From NCBI GenBank assembly GCA_910577175.1, contig CAJTLU010000007.1:1-64000 (forward strand): a stretch of 64,000 bases of DNA, written 5' to 3'. Under the pieces are notes generated by a model. The model saw only the letters and a list, made by a program, of their open reading frames with translations. It made no database searches and was not told where the DNA came from. Shown piece after piece: positions 8,468 to 17,140 of this stretch (the stretch's first letter is position 1; each line of letters opens with the position of its first letter). The translations under genes and the position numbers were made by a program. The DNA comes from an uncultured Lachnospiraceae bacterium. GTDB lineage: Bacteria > Bacillota > Clostridia > Lachnospirales > Lachnospiraceae.

Positions 8468-8520
8468 GATTTGACTGAGCCGGAGCAGGTGGCGCAGAGA
8501 CAGGAGATGACAGACAGGAA

Positions 8521-9300
8521 ATGACAGAAGGATTGAAGATAGCTGTCGTGGAGGATGAAAGAGTGCATGCCGTTGTGCTGGTTCGTTTTCTGGAGGCATG
8601 GCTGCAGAAGAGAAATATCCCTTTTTGTATCCGGGAGTTCCCAGATGCGGCGGCATTTCTATTTGAATGGGAACAGGACCAGGCATGGAACGCCATGTTT
8701 TTTGATATCCAGATGCCCGGCTTAAACGGAATCGAACTTGCAAAAAAAATTCGTCAGGAAAACAGACGGGTTGCGATTGTTTTTGTGACGGGAGTCACCG
8801 ACTATCTTTTAGAAGGGTATGAGGTGGAAGCCCTGCATTACCTGATTAAGCCTGTCGATGCAGAAAAAATTGACGGTTGCATGGAACGTATTTTTTCCAG
8901 ATATTGTGAACAGGAAAGACAGAAGGCGCTTCTGACAGAGGCGGAAGAACTTGTAGGCGGGCAGCGAAACAACCGCGTAACCCTGCGGCTTTTGCCGGAG
9001 GATATTGTGTATATCGAGGCTTTTGCCCATAATACGCAGCTTTATACAAAAGAAAAGTGCTATTGTGTCAGAGAGGGTATCAGCATATGGAAGGAACGGC
9101 TTCCGGAGGAGGCGTTCTGTTCTTGTCACCGCTCTTATCTGGTCAATCTGTTTCATGTGGTTCGTCTGGAGAAAGAGTCGGTTATTTTGGATGACGGGAG
9201 ACAGGTCCCGTTGAGCAGAAGAAGTTATAAAGAAGTGAACCAGGCGTTTATCCGGTTTTACAGCAGAATGCGGGAGGAGGATGGCTTTACGGACTATTAG
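8521..9300 (+). CDS. LytTR-family response regulator
   Basis: A 259-residue two-component response regulator. The receiver domain (about 1-125) has E-D-E near residue 12, the phospho-acceptor aspartate in F-F-D-I-Q-M-P-G, the switch threonine in F-V-T-G, and lysine in L-I-K-P. The C-terminal LytTR DNA-binding domain (about 145-245) contains I-V-Y-I-E-A and C-H-R-S-Y-L-V-N-L. LytTR proteins (AgrA, VirR type) bind pairs of direct repeats one 21-22 bp period apart. The cognate kinase is the next gene, separated by repeat C. A candidate target site lies upstream of the ABC genes at 10191-10227. Confidence 0.93.
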   Translation: MTEGLKIAVVEDERVHAVVLVRFLEAWLQKRNIPFCIREFPDAAAFLFEWEQDQAWNAMFFDIQMPGLNGIELAKKIRQENRRVAIVFVTGVTDYLLEGYEVEALHYLIKPVDAEKIDGCMERIFSRYCEQERQKALLTEAEELVGGQRNNRVTLRLLPEDIVYIEAFAHNTQLYTKEKCYCVREGISIWKERLPEEAFCSCHRSYLVNLFHVVRLEKESVILDDGRQVPLSRRSYKEVNQAFIRFYSRMREEDGFTDY

Positions 9301-9305
9301 TAAGT

Positions 9306-9445
9306 CCTGGGTTTTCGTATTTTGTATGTAGCTTTATGTCCCGGCGGCTGCGCTAAAAGATGCGGTCCTTCGGACAACTATAAAATTAAACTGCCGCGCA
9401 GCTGCCGGACATTTCAAGGGTGCTTAAAAGATACGGAAACTCAAG
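9306..9445 (+). repeat. Fold-back intergenic repeat, copy C (140 bp)
   Basis: The left end CCTGGGTTTTCGTATTTT (9306-9323) and right end AAGATACGGAAACTCAAG (9428-9445) match the family. The interior carries TATGTCCCGGCGGC, GGTCCTTCGGAC and GCTGCCGGACATTTCAAG. It separates the regulator and kinase genes of one two-component system. No good promoter follows its right end. Confidence 0.82.
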
Positions 9446-9466
9446 TCAGGAAGAGGATTACAGGGA

Positions 9467-10189
9467 ATGAAATACGGAATTATCATTGTTGCAGGGATAG
9501 CGGGAATCATCCTGCTTGTATTCCTGTGCCGCGCTGTTTTTATCGGGTTGGTTGATAAGAGAATTTCGGTGTATCAGAATGACCTGGTGGAAAAGCACTA
9601 TGAAGAAGTCGAAAATATGTACCGGCAGATGCGGGGCTGGAGACATGACTATAAGCACCATATCCAGACGATGAAGGCGCACCTTCTGATGGAGCAATAC
9701 CAAGAGCTGGATGAATATTTAAGTGAGCTGGATACGGACCTGACAGAGGTAGATACGATATTGAAAACGGGGAATGTACGCATTGATGCGGTACTCAATT
9801 CCAAGCTGGCAGTGGCGAAGTCAAAGGGAATCCAGGTGAATGCAAAGGCAACTGTCCCGGAGAGCCTTAAGATGAAAGAGGTGGATTTGTGTGTCATTAT
9901 CGGGAATCTGCTGGACAATGCCATGGAGGCCTGTGATAAGATGAAAGAGGGAAATCAGTTTCTCCGTGTGTATATCGAAGCCTTAAAGGGACAGCTCTAT
10001 ATTTATGTTTGTAATTCGATGGCAGACGATATACGTAAGTCAGGAGAACAGTATCTGTCAACCAAGCGCGGCAGTCATGGATTTGGGTTAATGAGGATTG
10101 ACAGGGTGGTAAAAAAGTATAATGGATATTTAAACCGACAGCATGAGGAGGGAGTTTTTGTCACCGAAATAATGCTGCCGTTGTCATAA
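9467..10189 (+). CDS. GHKL sensor histidine kinase with a single membrane segment
   Basis: A 240-residue kinase of the AgrC/VirS (HPK10) class. One N-terminal hydrophobic segment (about 4-27) is followed by a short coiled region, the H-box W-R-H-D-Y-K-H-H near residue 60, the N-box N-L-L-D-N-A-M-E-A-C, and the G-box G-S-H-G-F-G-L-M-R-I. Typical AgrC proteins have 5-7 transmembrane helices that sense a peptide; these are absent, so the signal is either sensed by a partner protein or internal. A partner could be one of the downstream exporters (inference). It pairs with the LytTR regulator just upstream. Confidence 0.9.
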   Translation: MKYGIIIVAGIAGIILLVFLCRAVFIGLVDKRISVYQNDLVEKHYEEVENMYRQMRGWRHDYKHHIQTMKAHLLMEQYQELDEYLSELDTDLTEVDTILKTGNVRIDAVLNSKLAVAKSKGIQVNAKATVPESLKMKEVDLCVIIGNLLDNAMEACDKMKEGNQFLRVYIEALKGQLYIYVCNSMADDIRKSGEQYLSTKRGSHGFGLMRIDRVVKKYNGYLNRQHEEGVFVTEIMLPLS

Positions 10190-10190
10190 G

Positions 10191-10256
10191 GAGACCATTC
10201 GTGCACAAAAAGAGACCTTTTGTGCACGTTTTTTTTATTCTTCACCACATTATGAT
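10191..10256 (+). promoter_or_regulatory. Candidate LytTR-controlled promoter of the ABC exporter operon
   Basis: Two direct repeats, GAGACCATTCGTGCAC (10191) and GAGACCTTTTGTGCAC (10212), are exactly 21 bp apart, as known for LytTR regulators. The -10 TATGAT is at 10251-10256. The -35 position (10228-10233, GTTTTT) is poor and lies directly after the second repeat, as expected for an activator-dependent promoter. Confidence 0.5.
10200..10236 (+). terminator. Rho-independent terminator of the kinase gene
   Basis: An 11-bp stem CGTGCACAAAA/TTTTGTGCACG closes a 7-base loop and is followed by eight T residues. It overlaps the proposed LytTR site. Confidence 0.85.
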
Positions 10257-10303
10257 AGAATCCCTAATGAAAACATTCAATAGTTACGGAGAGGAGATAA
10301 TTC

Positions 10304-12157
10304 ATGGAAGAAATCAGGCAGAGAAATGATAACATAATTCAGAATGCGTGGTTTTTGGCAAAAGAAAGCTGGAAATGGGATAAAAGGATTCTGCTGTTTC
10401 TTGCAATTACCACACTGACAGGAATTGCATTGCCGCTGTTCGGGATTTATCTGCCCAAGGTAGCAGTTGACCTGCTGCTTCAGAAAGCGGAACCAATGCG
10501 TGTGCTGCAGGTGCTTGGCAGCATGGTGGGCGGTCTGCTCATCTTACAGGGGCTTCACGGGTACCTGTCGAAACGGGTGTATTACCATCATAATGAATTC
10601 AGAAACACCTTTTTTGTTCAAAGTCTGTTTCTGGTATCGCTGCAGTGTAAGTATTCTTATACGGAGGATGGGGAGTTTTACAAACTTTACCGGCGCGCCA
10701 TCAATTCGGTGCGGAGCGGGGATGCGAGCGGCACTTCTGTATTTTTTGACCAGATACCGCAGGTAATCACAGGAGCAGCATGCTTTTTCCTGTACTCGGG
10801 AATTTTATCGCAGCTGCATATTCTCGTCATTGTGTTCCTGATGCTGACCTCTCTTGTGATCTATTTTTTCCGGCACAGGGAAAATGTATGTTATGAACGC
10901 ACGAGAAATGATTATGCAATGGCAGAAAAGAGATTGTATTATACTATCGGGGAGTGCGGGGACAGCCGGACAGGAAAGGATGTCCGTGTTTATAACATGA
11001 AGGGCTGGCTGATGCGGCAGATTCAGAGATTCCAGGAGGATGAAAGGGAAATCCTGAGAATCCGCCGCAGGAAAGGGTATGAAACGCATCTGGTCAGCTG
11101 CTGGCTGAATTTTTTCAGGGACAGCTTTGCGTATGCTTATCTGATTCTACAGACCGTACAAGGAAAGATAGGAATGGGTGATTTCATGCTGTTCTTTGGG
11201 GCAATCACCGGCTTTTCGGTCTGGGTGACCGGTCTGGTGGACCAGATGAGCATGATAAAAACTGCCAATGTAAAAATGAATGACCTGCGTACCTTTCTTG
11301 ATATTCCGGCGGAGGATACCAATAGTGGGGAATGTGAGATGCCGGATTTGTCGGAAGGTGTAGAGATAGAGTTTGATCATGTCAGCTTTGCTTATCCGGG
11401 AAGTGAGAAGAGCGTAATTTCTGACCTGAGCTTCCATATCAGGAAAGGAGAGCATGTAGCGTTAGTAGGACTGAACGGTGCAGGAAAAAGTACGCTGTTA
11501 AAGCTGATGATGGGAATGTATGAGCCAACCAAAGGAACAATACGGCTGAACGGCGCAGATATTACAAAGCTCAGGAAAAAGGATATCTATCAGCTTTATT
11601 CCGCAGTATTCCAGGACACGATGATTCTGCCTGCTATGATCGATGAAAATATTGCGCTCCGGCCGAAGGCGGATGTAGACAGAAAAAGGGTGGAAGAGAT
11701 GCTTCGTCTTTCAGGACTCGATACAGATTTTTCCGAGCGGAATATTACACTTAACAGCTATATGACGGACCGGCTGGTTGAGGATGGGATTTATCTGTCC
11801 GGCGGGCAGGAGCAGAAGTTCCTATTAGCAAGAGCGCTTTACAAGGATGCGCCGGTGCTGCTCTTAGATGAGCCTACGGCGGCGTTAGATCCGCTTGCAG
11901 AGCAGGAGGTCTATGAATCGTACCAGAAGCTCTGCCGGAACAAAACGGCACTGTTCATTTCCCACCGGCTTGCAAGCACACAGTTTTCTGACTGGATCAT
12001 GTTTTTGCAGAACGGCCACATTATAGAGAAGGGGAACCACGAGGAGTTGCTGGCAGCAGGCGGGGAATATGCCAGACTGTATGAGCTGCAGAGCTATTAT
12101 TATAATCTGACGGAAGAAGAGAAGGGAAGAAAGGAGGAAGATTATGGATGTGAATAG
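10304..12157 (+). CDS. ABC exporter, fused membrane and ATPase domains (first of a pair)
   Basis: A 617-residue half-transporter with an N-terminal six-helix membrane domain (about 25-330) and a C-terminal ATPase. Walker A is G-L-N-G-A-G-K-S-T, the signature is L-S-G-G-Q-E-Q, and Walker B is V-L-L-L-D-E-P. Two such halves form one exporter. The next gene is a second half starting inside this one (14-base overlap), so a heterodimer is likely. The ATG follows GAGAGGAG. Substrate unknown; the two-component system upstream suggests regulated export of a peptide, lipid or drug. Confidence 0.92.
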   Translation: MEEIRQRNDNIIQNAWFLAKESWKWDKRILLFLAITTLTGIALPLFGIYLPKVAVDLLLQKAEPMRVLQVLGSMVGGLLILQGLHGYLSKRVYYHHNEFRNTFFVQSLFLVSLQCKYSYTEDGEFYKLYRRAINSVRSGDASGTSVFFDQIPQVITGAACFFLYSGILSQLHILVIVFLMLTSLVIYFFRHRENVCYERTRNDYAMAEKRLYYTIGECGDSRTGKDVRVYNMKGWLMRQIQRFQEDEREILRIRRRKGYETHLVSCWLNFFRDSFAYAYLILQTVQGKIGMGDFMLFFGAITGFSVWVTGLVDQMSMIKTANVKMNDLRTFLDIPAEDTNSGECEMPDLSEGVEIEFDHVSFAYPGSEKSVISDLSFHIRKGEHVALVGLNGAGKSTLLKLMMGMYEPTKGTIRLNGADITKLRKKDIYQLYSAVFQDTMILPAMIDENIALRPKADVDRKRVEEMLRLSGLDTDFSERNITLNSYMTDRLVEDGIYLSGGQEQKFLLARALYKDAPVLLLDEPTAALDPLAEQEVYESYQKLCRNKTALFISHRLASTQFSDWIMFLQNGHIIEKGNHEELLAAGGEYARLYELQSYYYNLTEEEKGRKEEDYGCE

Positions 12158-14030
12158 CAAAGAAATAACGGAAAAGCTGACCTTCCGTGAAAAGAAAGCA
12201 GTTCTGCTGCGGCTTTTGAAAGAAATTTATCTGCTGGCGCCAAGTTTTATTGTCGTTACGATTTTCCGGCAGCTATTCCGCGTTGCGGTAGGCTATATCG
12301 GAATTTATATTTCTACGATGGTATTGAACGAGCTGCAGGAGGGAACCTCTGCCGAACGGCTGATTCCGAAGGTAGTTCTTTGGATGCTGGCAACACTTAT
12401 ACTGTATCTTCTCATTGGAAAGCTCTCGAATGAGAGCGAGGTAATTAAAAGCCATTCATGGGAGCTTCTGGACGCCAGAAAGGCAATTAAAAATATGGAA
12501 ATGAATTATCCGGATCTGGACAGTCCTTATACCAACAAGCTGTATAGCCGTATGGAGGAGGATAACCGGTGGGGAAGCGGAATCTATGGGGGCTTTGATA
12601 ACTTTGAAAAGCTGTGTTATCAGATATTTAACGCATTGTTTGCAATAGGAATGCTGGTTCCTGTGCTATATGAGCTGCTCGGGCACAAAAATGTATTGAC
12701 CTACATCTTTTTTGCAGTGCTTGTGCTGGTAATCCTTTGTAACGGCATAGCAGAGCGTTATTTTGGAAGAAAGCTGACGGAATATATGGCGCTTTGGACG
12801 AACGATAAACCGGAGGATACCAACCTGATGTGGTACTATGCGGTGTACGACGGAATATCCATGGAAAACCGTAAGGACGTGAAGCTTTACGATGTAATCG
12901 ATTTATTAAAGGAATATACCTTTGTTCATGGCATGAAGTTTTTGAAGCATAAGGACAATCTTGTCGCAGGCACGAGCGGGCGCAGGGAGTTTATCATCAA
13001 TATCCTGAATGCCGGTGTCAGGGGAATCTGTTATCTGTTTCTTACACTGATAGCGGCGGGAGGAAGCCTTGCCGCAGGCCTGCTCATCCGGTATGTGGCA
13101 TGCTTTGAACGGCTGACAAATTCTGTCCAGAACATACTTCACGATGCGCAGGCATTTCTTCTGGTTGCACGCAGACAGAGTACGATGTTTGAGTTTCTTG
13201 ATATCAAACCAAGCTTTTATGAGGGAAAGCTGCCGGTAGAAAAGCGGAGCGACAACGAGTATGAAGTCGAGTTCTGCAATGTGTCTTTCCGGTATCCGGG
13301 ACGGGAGGAGTATGCACTCCGCAATTTCTCCCTGAAGCTGCGTATCGGAGAGCGTATGGCAGTCGTGGGAAAGAACGGTTCAGGAAAAACTACCATGATT
13401 AAACTGCTCTGCCGGCTGTATGAGCCTACGGAGGGCGTAATCTATCTGAACGGGGTAGATATCCGCAAGTATGATTATTGTGAGTATATGCAGCTCTTTT
13501 CGGTCGTGTTTCAGGACTTTGCCCTGTTTGACTATTCCATAGCGGAAAATGTGGCAACAGGGGAGAAGTATGACTCCGAAAAGGTAGTGGAAAGCCTGAT
13601 TAAAGCCGGCTTCGGTGAACGGCTTGGCAGGCTGCCTGACGGGACTGAAACGCTGATTGATAAGGGGTATGATGAGAAGGGCATCCTTTTTTCAGGCGGA
13701 GAACGGCAGAAAATCGCCATTGCAAGAGCATTGTATAAGGATTCTCCGTTCATTCTGCTGGATGAGCCTACGGCTGCCTTAGACCCGGTTGCAGAGTATG
13801 AGGTATATTCTGCCTTTGATGAAATGGTAGGCAGCAAAACAGCCATTTACATCAGCCACAGGCTTTCTTCCTGCCGGTTCTGCGATGACATTGTAGTGTT
13901 TGACAAGGGGCAGGTAGTACAGCGGGGAAGCCATACGACGCTGATGGCAGACGAAAGCGGCTTGTATTATTCACTCTATATGGCACAGGCGCAGTATTAT
14001 GAAAATACTGCGGTGAAAAGTGAAATGTAA
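12144..14030 (+). CDS. ABC exporter, fused membrane and ATPase domains (second of a pair)
   Basis: A 628-residue half-transporter built like its upstream neighbour: membrane helices to about residue 340, then an ATPase with Walker A G-K-N-G-S-G-K-T-T, signature F-S-G-G-E-R-Q and Walker B F-I-L-L-D-E-P. Both halves keep the catalytic glutamate, so neither site looks degenerate. The start lies within the preceding gene behind AAAGGAGG, which suggests translational coupling and a 1:1 heterodimer. Confidence 0.92.
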   Translation: MDVNSKEITEKLTFREKKAVLLRLLKEIYLLAPSFIVVTIFRQLFRVAVGYIGIYISTMVLNELQEGTSAERLIPKVVLWMLATLILYLLIGKLSNESEVIKSHSWELLDARKAIKNMEMNYPDLDSPYTNKLYSRMEEDNRWGSGIYGGFDNFEKLCYQIFNALFAIGMLVPVLYELLGHKNVLTYIFFAVLVLVILCNGIAERYFGRKLTEYMALWTNDKPEDTNLMWYYAVYDGISMENRKDVKLYDVIDLLKEYTFVHGMKFLKHKDNLVAGTSGRREFIINILNAGVRGICYLFLTLIAAGGSLAAGLLIRYVACFERLTNSVQNILHDAQAFLLVARRQSTMFEFLDIKPSFYEGKLPVEKRSDNEYEVEFCNVSFRYPGREEYALRNFSLKLRIGERMAVVGKNGSGKTTMIKLLCRLYEPTEGVIYLNGVDIRKYDYCEYMQLFSVVFQDFALFDYSIAENVATGEKYDSEKVVESLIKAGFGERLGRLPDGTETLIDKGYDEKGILFSGGERQKIAIARALYKDSPFILLDEPTAALDPVAEYEVYSAFDEMVGSKTAIYISHRLSSCRFCDDIVVFDKGQVVQRGSHTTLMADESGLYYSLYMAQAQYYENTAVKSEM

Positions 14031-14045
14031 GTTTGGAGGGGACTT

Positions 14046-14903
14046 ATGGGATATCATTGGATAAAAGCAGAAGAGTTTTCGATGGAGGCGGTTTTACTGT
14101 TTGACCGCTGGGTCATCCGGTATATTATGAGTGAAAATACCTGGTACAATAACGGACAGCGTGATTATAAAACCGATATGGCAAAGGCACTCAGCCGTTA
14201 TCCTTATGTAATAGAGTTCTGCAAAAGAAAAGCGCCCGAGTGTGCCGGTTTTTTAAAGGAAATCGAGGATATCAATGCGGCAGGATTTTTAAAGGAAATC
14301 AGGGGAATCCATGCCGCCCGTATCAGCGAGGCGGAAGCGCGGCGTGCGGAAACCGAAATTTTATCCGCATGGGAACACTTCGTTGTGTACGCCTATCCGG
14401 AGGTCATGGAGCAGCTTGGTTATATCCGGAACTGGAGGCCGGAACGGCTGTATGCGCTGGCAGAGTTCAAAGGGAAGCTTGTCCTGGACATCGGTTCCGG
14501 GACAGGACGCCTGGCGTTCGCGGCGGCAGCCCGTGCAGAACGTGTTTATGCCAGCGAGCCCTGTGATGTCCTGCGCGAATATATGCGTGATAAAATCAGA
14601 CAGAACGGGATTACCAATATGAAGGTACTTGACGGGGAGATAACGAATCTGCCGTATGAGGACAATACCTTTGATGTAGTCATGGCGGGGCATGTTGCCG
14701 GCGCTTTGTATGAAGAAGGGATTGCCGAGATGACACGTGTCGTAAAGGACGGCGGGGTCCTTATCTGCTGTAACGGCGACGATGAAGTAAAGCGGAAAGT
14801 GCCCGAGGAGGCGCTTGTGCGCAGGGGATTTGAATATTTTGTACATGAAAGCTGCGATGGCGGAGTGATTTATGACTACCGGAAGGTGGTCCATAAGTCA
14901 TAA
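14046..14903 (+). CDS. Class I SAM-dependent methyltransferase
   Basis: A 285-residue protein. An N-terminal helical part (about 1-140) includes two near-identical stretches (G-F-L-K-E-I repeated around residues 60 and 80). The Rossmann methyltransferase domain follows, with motif I L-D-I-G-S-G-T-G-R, an acidic motif II region (A-S-E-P), and post-motif F-D-V-V-M-A-G-H. It starts 16 bases after the ABC pair behind GGAGGGG, so it is in the same operon. The substrate is unknown; it may modify the exported molecule or give self-protection (inference). Confidence 0.85.
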   Translation: MGYHWIKAEEFSMEAVLLFDRWVIRYIMSENTWYNNGQRDYKTDMAKALSRYPYVIEFCKRKAPECAGFLKEIEDINAAGFLKEIRGIHAARISEAEARRAETEILSAWEHFVVYAYPEVMEQLGYIRNWRPERLYALAEFKGKLVLDIGSGTGRLAFAAAARAERVYASEPCDVLREYMRDKIRQNGITNMKVLDGEITNLPYEDNTFDVVMAGHVAGALYEEGIAEMTRVVKDGGVLICCNGDDEVKRKVPEEALVRRGFEYFVHESCDGGVIYDYRKVVHKS

Positions 14904-14937
14904 CACCGGAGCAAGGAGAGTTTTTAAGAAAATCAAA

Positions 14938-14961
14938 TTGATAATGGTACAAGACTATAAT
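14938..14961 (+). promoter_or_regulatory. Possible promoter for the third ABC gene
   Basis: TATAAT at 14956-14961 is an excellent -10. TTGATA at 14938 is only 12 bases away, too close for a normal -35, so the -35 is unclear. Confidence 0.35.
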
Positions 14962-15017
14962 AATTTATAAGTAGATGATTTATATCTTGTAGGTTTCTGG
15001 AAAGGGAGGAACAGACA

Positions 15018-16694
15018 ATGTTAAGAGAGATTATTTCAAAAAACAGAACTAAGTTTCTGCTCAGCCTGATTCCGGTAGTGATTATCGGTATCATGGCTCC
15101 TTTACGTTCCTATATCATGCAGCTTCTGATTGATTCCAAAAGCTATAAGGAGCTGTTAGAAAAATGTCTGATTGCTGTTATTTTCAGCATCGGCGTATTT
15201 ATTTTTGAGTGGTTCAGCAAAAAGAGCCAGGTAGCCGTTGTACGGGATATGGAAAAGAATTTGCGTAATGACCTGATGGGCAGGCTGTTTGCTATTTCGG
15301 CAAACCAATTTGAGAAAAAGGGTCTGGCGTATTATCTTTCCAAGTTTACAACGGATATAAGAATTATTATGGATGACGGAATTAACAATATATACGGTAT
15401 GCTGCTGCAGTTTGTTTTCGGGATTGTGGCCGTCATTTACCTGCTCTGTGTAGAGCCGTTTATTCTGCTGGTTGTGGCCTGTGTCAGTATTGTCCAGTTC
15501 ATAGTCCCGAATCTGCTGAAAAAGAAAATAAGCTCCTCCAGAAAAGAATATACGGAGGCCGTGGAGGTCTATCTGGACGGAGTAAAAAGCGACTTAGGAG
15601 GACATAAAGTCATAAGAACCTTTGATGCCGTGAAGCAGATTTTAGGCAGACAGGAAAAGCTGAGTGATTTTGTTTGCCGCAAGAATGAGGATTCCTCTAA
15701 AACCATGTGCTGGGCGCAGGCATTGGCCTCCTTTGTAAATAATGGGGCGTTTCTGATTGTTCTGGGAAGCTGTATGTTTTTTGTGGCAGCAGGAAGAATT
15801 ACGGTCGGCGAAGTAGTAGCAATCACTAATATGATGAATTTTGTTTTAACTCCGTGCAAAGCCATTGCAAACGGTATAATTCAGTTAAAGGCAATGGAAA
15901 AGGTAAAGGCTGAGTTAGAGGAGCTGTTAGCGACAGAAAGTGAAAATAGTCAGAAGGAGGCTATGAAGGAGGAGATACGGGAAATCCGTCTTAACCGGCT
16001 CAGCCAGAAAATCAGCGAAAGCTTTTCCCTGGATAATCTGACGCTGACCTTTGAGAAAGGGAAAAAATATGCAATTGTTGGCAAAAGCGGCAGCGGAAAA
16101 TCAAGCATTATAAAATTACTTACGGAATATGGAGCAGACTATACCGGTCAGGCACTGATAAATGAAAAAGAGCTGTCAGGGCTTAACCGGGAAAGCATTA
16201 TGCATGTAAGTCCGGTTTGCTACCAGCAGACCTATCTGTTCAATGACACGGTTTTTAACAATGTGGCGCTGTATCAGGATTATTCAGAGGAGCAGGTCAT
16301 TGAAGCACTTAAAAAGGCAGGAATCTACGAGACTATCCGGCAGCTTCCGGAGGGGCTTAGGGAGCAGATTCAGGAGAACGGGAAAAATTTCTCGGGCGGC
16401 GAATTACAGAGAATTGCTCTGGCAAGGTTGTTTTTAAGAAACAAAACAATGACCTTTCTTGATGAAATTACATCGGGGCTTGATAATGCCACTGCCTATG
16501 AGATTGAAAAAAGACTGTTAGAGGAGAATATGACTATTATCAGCATTACCCACAGATACAATAAAACGCTTATGCAGAAATATGATGAGATTCTTGTAAT
16601 GGAAGCAGGCCATGTCGTGGAAAGAGGAAGCTTTGATGAATTGATGAAAAAAGAAGGTGTCTTTTTCAATCTATATCAATATGAAGGTGCCTGA
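15018..16694 (+). CDS. ABC exporter, fused membrane and ATPase domains (third)
   Basis: A 558-residue half-transporter with membrane domain to about 310 and an ATPase with Walker A G-K-S-G-S-G-K-S-S, signature F-S-G-G-E-L-Q and Walker B M-T-F-L-D-E-I. It is more compact than the upstream pair and has no partner beside it, so it probably acts as a homodimer. ATG 15018 follows AAAGGGAGG. It lies 114 bases after the methyltransferase, with a possible promoter of its own. The substrate is unknown. Confidence 0.9.
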   Translation: MLREIISKNRTKFLLSLIPVVIIGIMAPLRSYIMQLLIDSKSYKELLEKCLIAVIFSIGVFIFEWFSKKSQVAVVRDMEKNLRNDLMGRLFAISANQFEKKGLAYYLSKFTTDIRIIMDDGINNIYGMLLQFVFGIVAVIYLLCVEPFILLVVACVSIVQFIVPNLLKKKISSSRKEYTEAVEVYLDGVKSDLGGHKVIRTFDAVKQILGRQEKLSDFVCRKNEDSSKTMCWAQALASFVNNGAFLIVLGSCMFFVAAGRITVGEVVAITNMMNFVLTPCKAIANGIIQLKAMEKVKAELEELLATESENSQKEAMKEEIREIRLNRLSQKISESFSLDNLTLTFEKGKKYAIVGKSGSGKSSIIKLLTEYGADYTGQALINEKELSGLNRESIMHVSPVCYQQTYLFNDTVFNNVALYQDYSEEQVIEALKKAGIYETIRQLPEGLREQIQENGKNFSGGELQRIALARLFLRNKTMTFLDEITSGLDNATAYEIEKRLLEENMTIISITHRYNKTLMQKYDEILVMEAGHVVERGSFDELMKKEGVFFNLYQYEGA

Positions 16695-16822
16695 CGGGGA
16701 GGGAACGGTTCTGCCATACGGGGAGAATCCCTTTTTTGTATTTCGTCTGTTTGCACCAGAGTTCGTACAGGAAGTTGCATAATAATTGCATTTCAATATG
16801 GAAATCCAAGGGGAGGAAATCA

Positions 16823-16851
16823 TTGACAGAAAAGGGAAATTATGTTATTGT
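16823..16851 (+). promoter_or_regulatory. Strong extended -10 promoter of a candidate small RNA
   Basis: TTGACA (16823-16828), 17 bases, TATTGT (16846-16851), with TGT directly before the -10 (extended -10). A degenerate upstream box, ATATGGAAATCCAAG, ends 12 bases before the -35. Confidence 0.65.
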
Positions 16852-16857
16852 GGAAGC

Positions 16858-17003
16858 GTAGGATAAAGCGGACTTACGGAACCGTAAGAATGTAAGATGT
16901 GGGAGTAAAAAGGGAAATCTGCAAAGGAAAACGAATTTTTTAGGGCAGGATTCAGATGTTACCCCCGGCTGCAAAGGCTTTGGCTGCAGCCGGGGGTGTT
17001 TTT
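16858..17003 (+). ncRNA. Candidate small RNA or leader, about 145 nt
   Basis: The segment between the promoter and a strong terminator has no convincing reading frame. It contains a CTTACG-GAAC-CGTAAG hairpin (16873-16888) and ends in the 12-bp terminator stem. It lies in a 446-bp gene-free gap before the subtilase. It could be an independent RNA or an attenuated leader of the subtilase operon. I recognise no named RNA family. Confidence 0.4.
16962..17003 (+). terminator. Strong Rho-independent terminator
   Basis: CCCCCGGCTGCA pairs perfectly with TGCAGCCGGGGG around an 11-base loop, followed by TGTTTTTA. Confidence 0.85.
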
Positions 17004-17140
17004 ATTTCATAGGAAACCACTATGTTGCATCCGCGCGTTAAGGTGCATTCTATGAAGTGAAAAACGCTCCGCAGGATGTGCACCCATTCGAGTGGAAAAT
17101 GTCGCAGGCAAAAATAGAATACAAAAAGAGGAGTGGCGTT

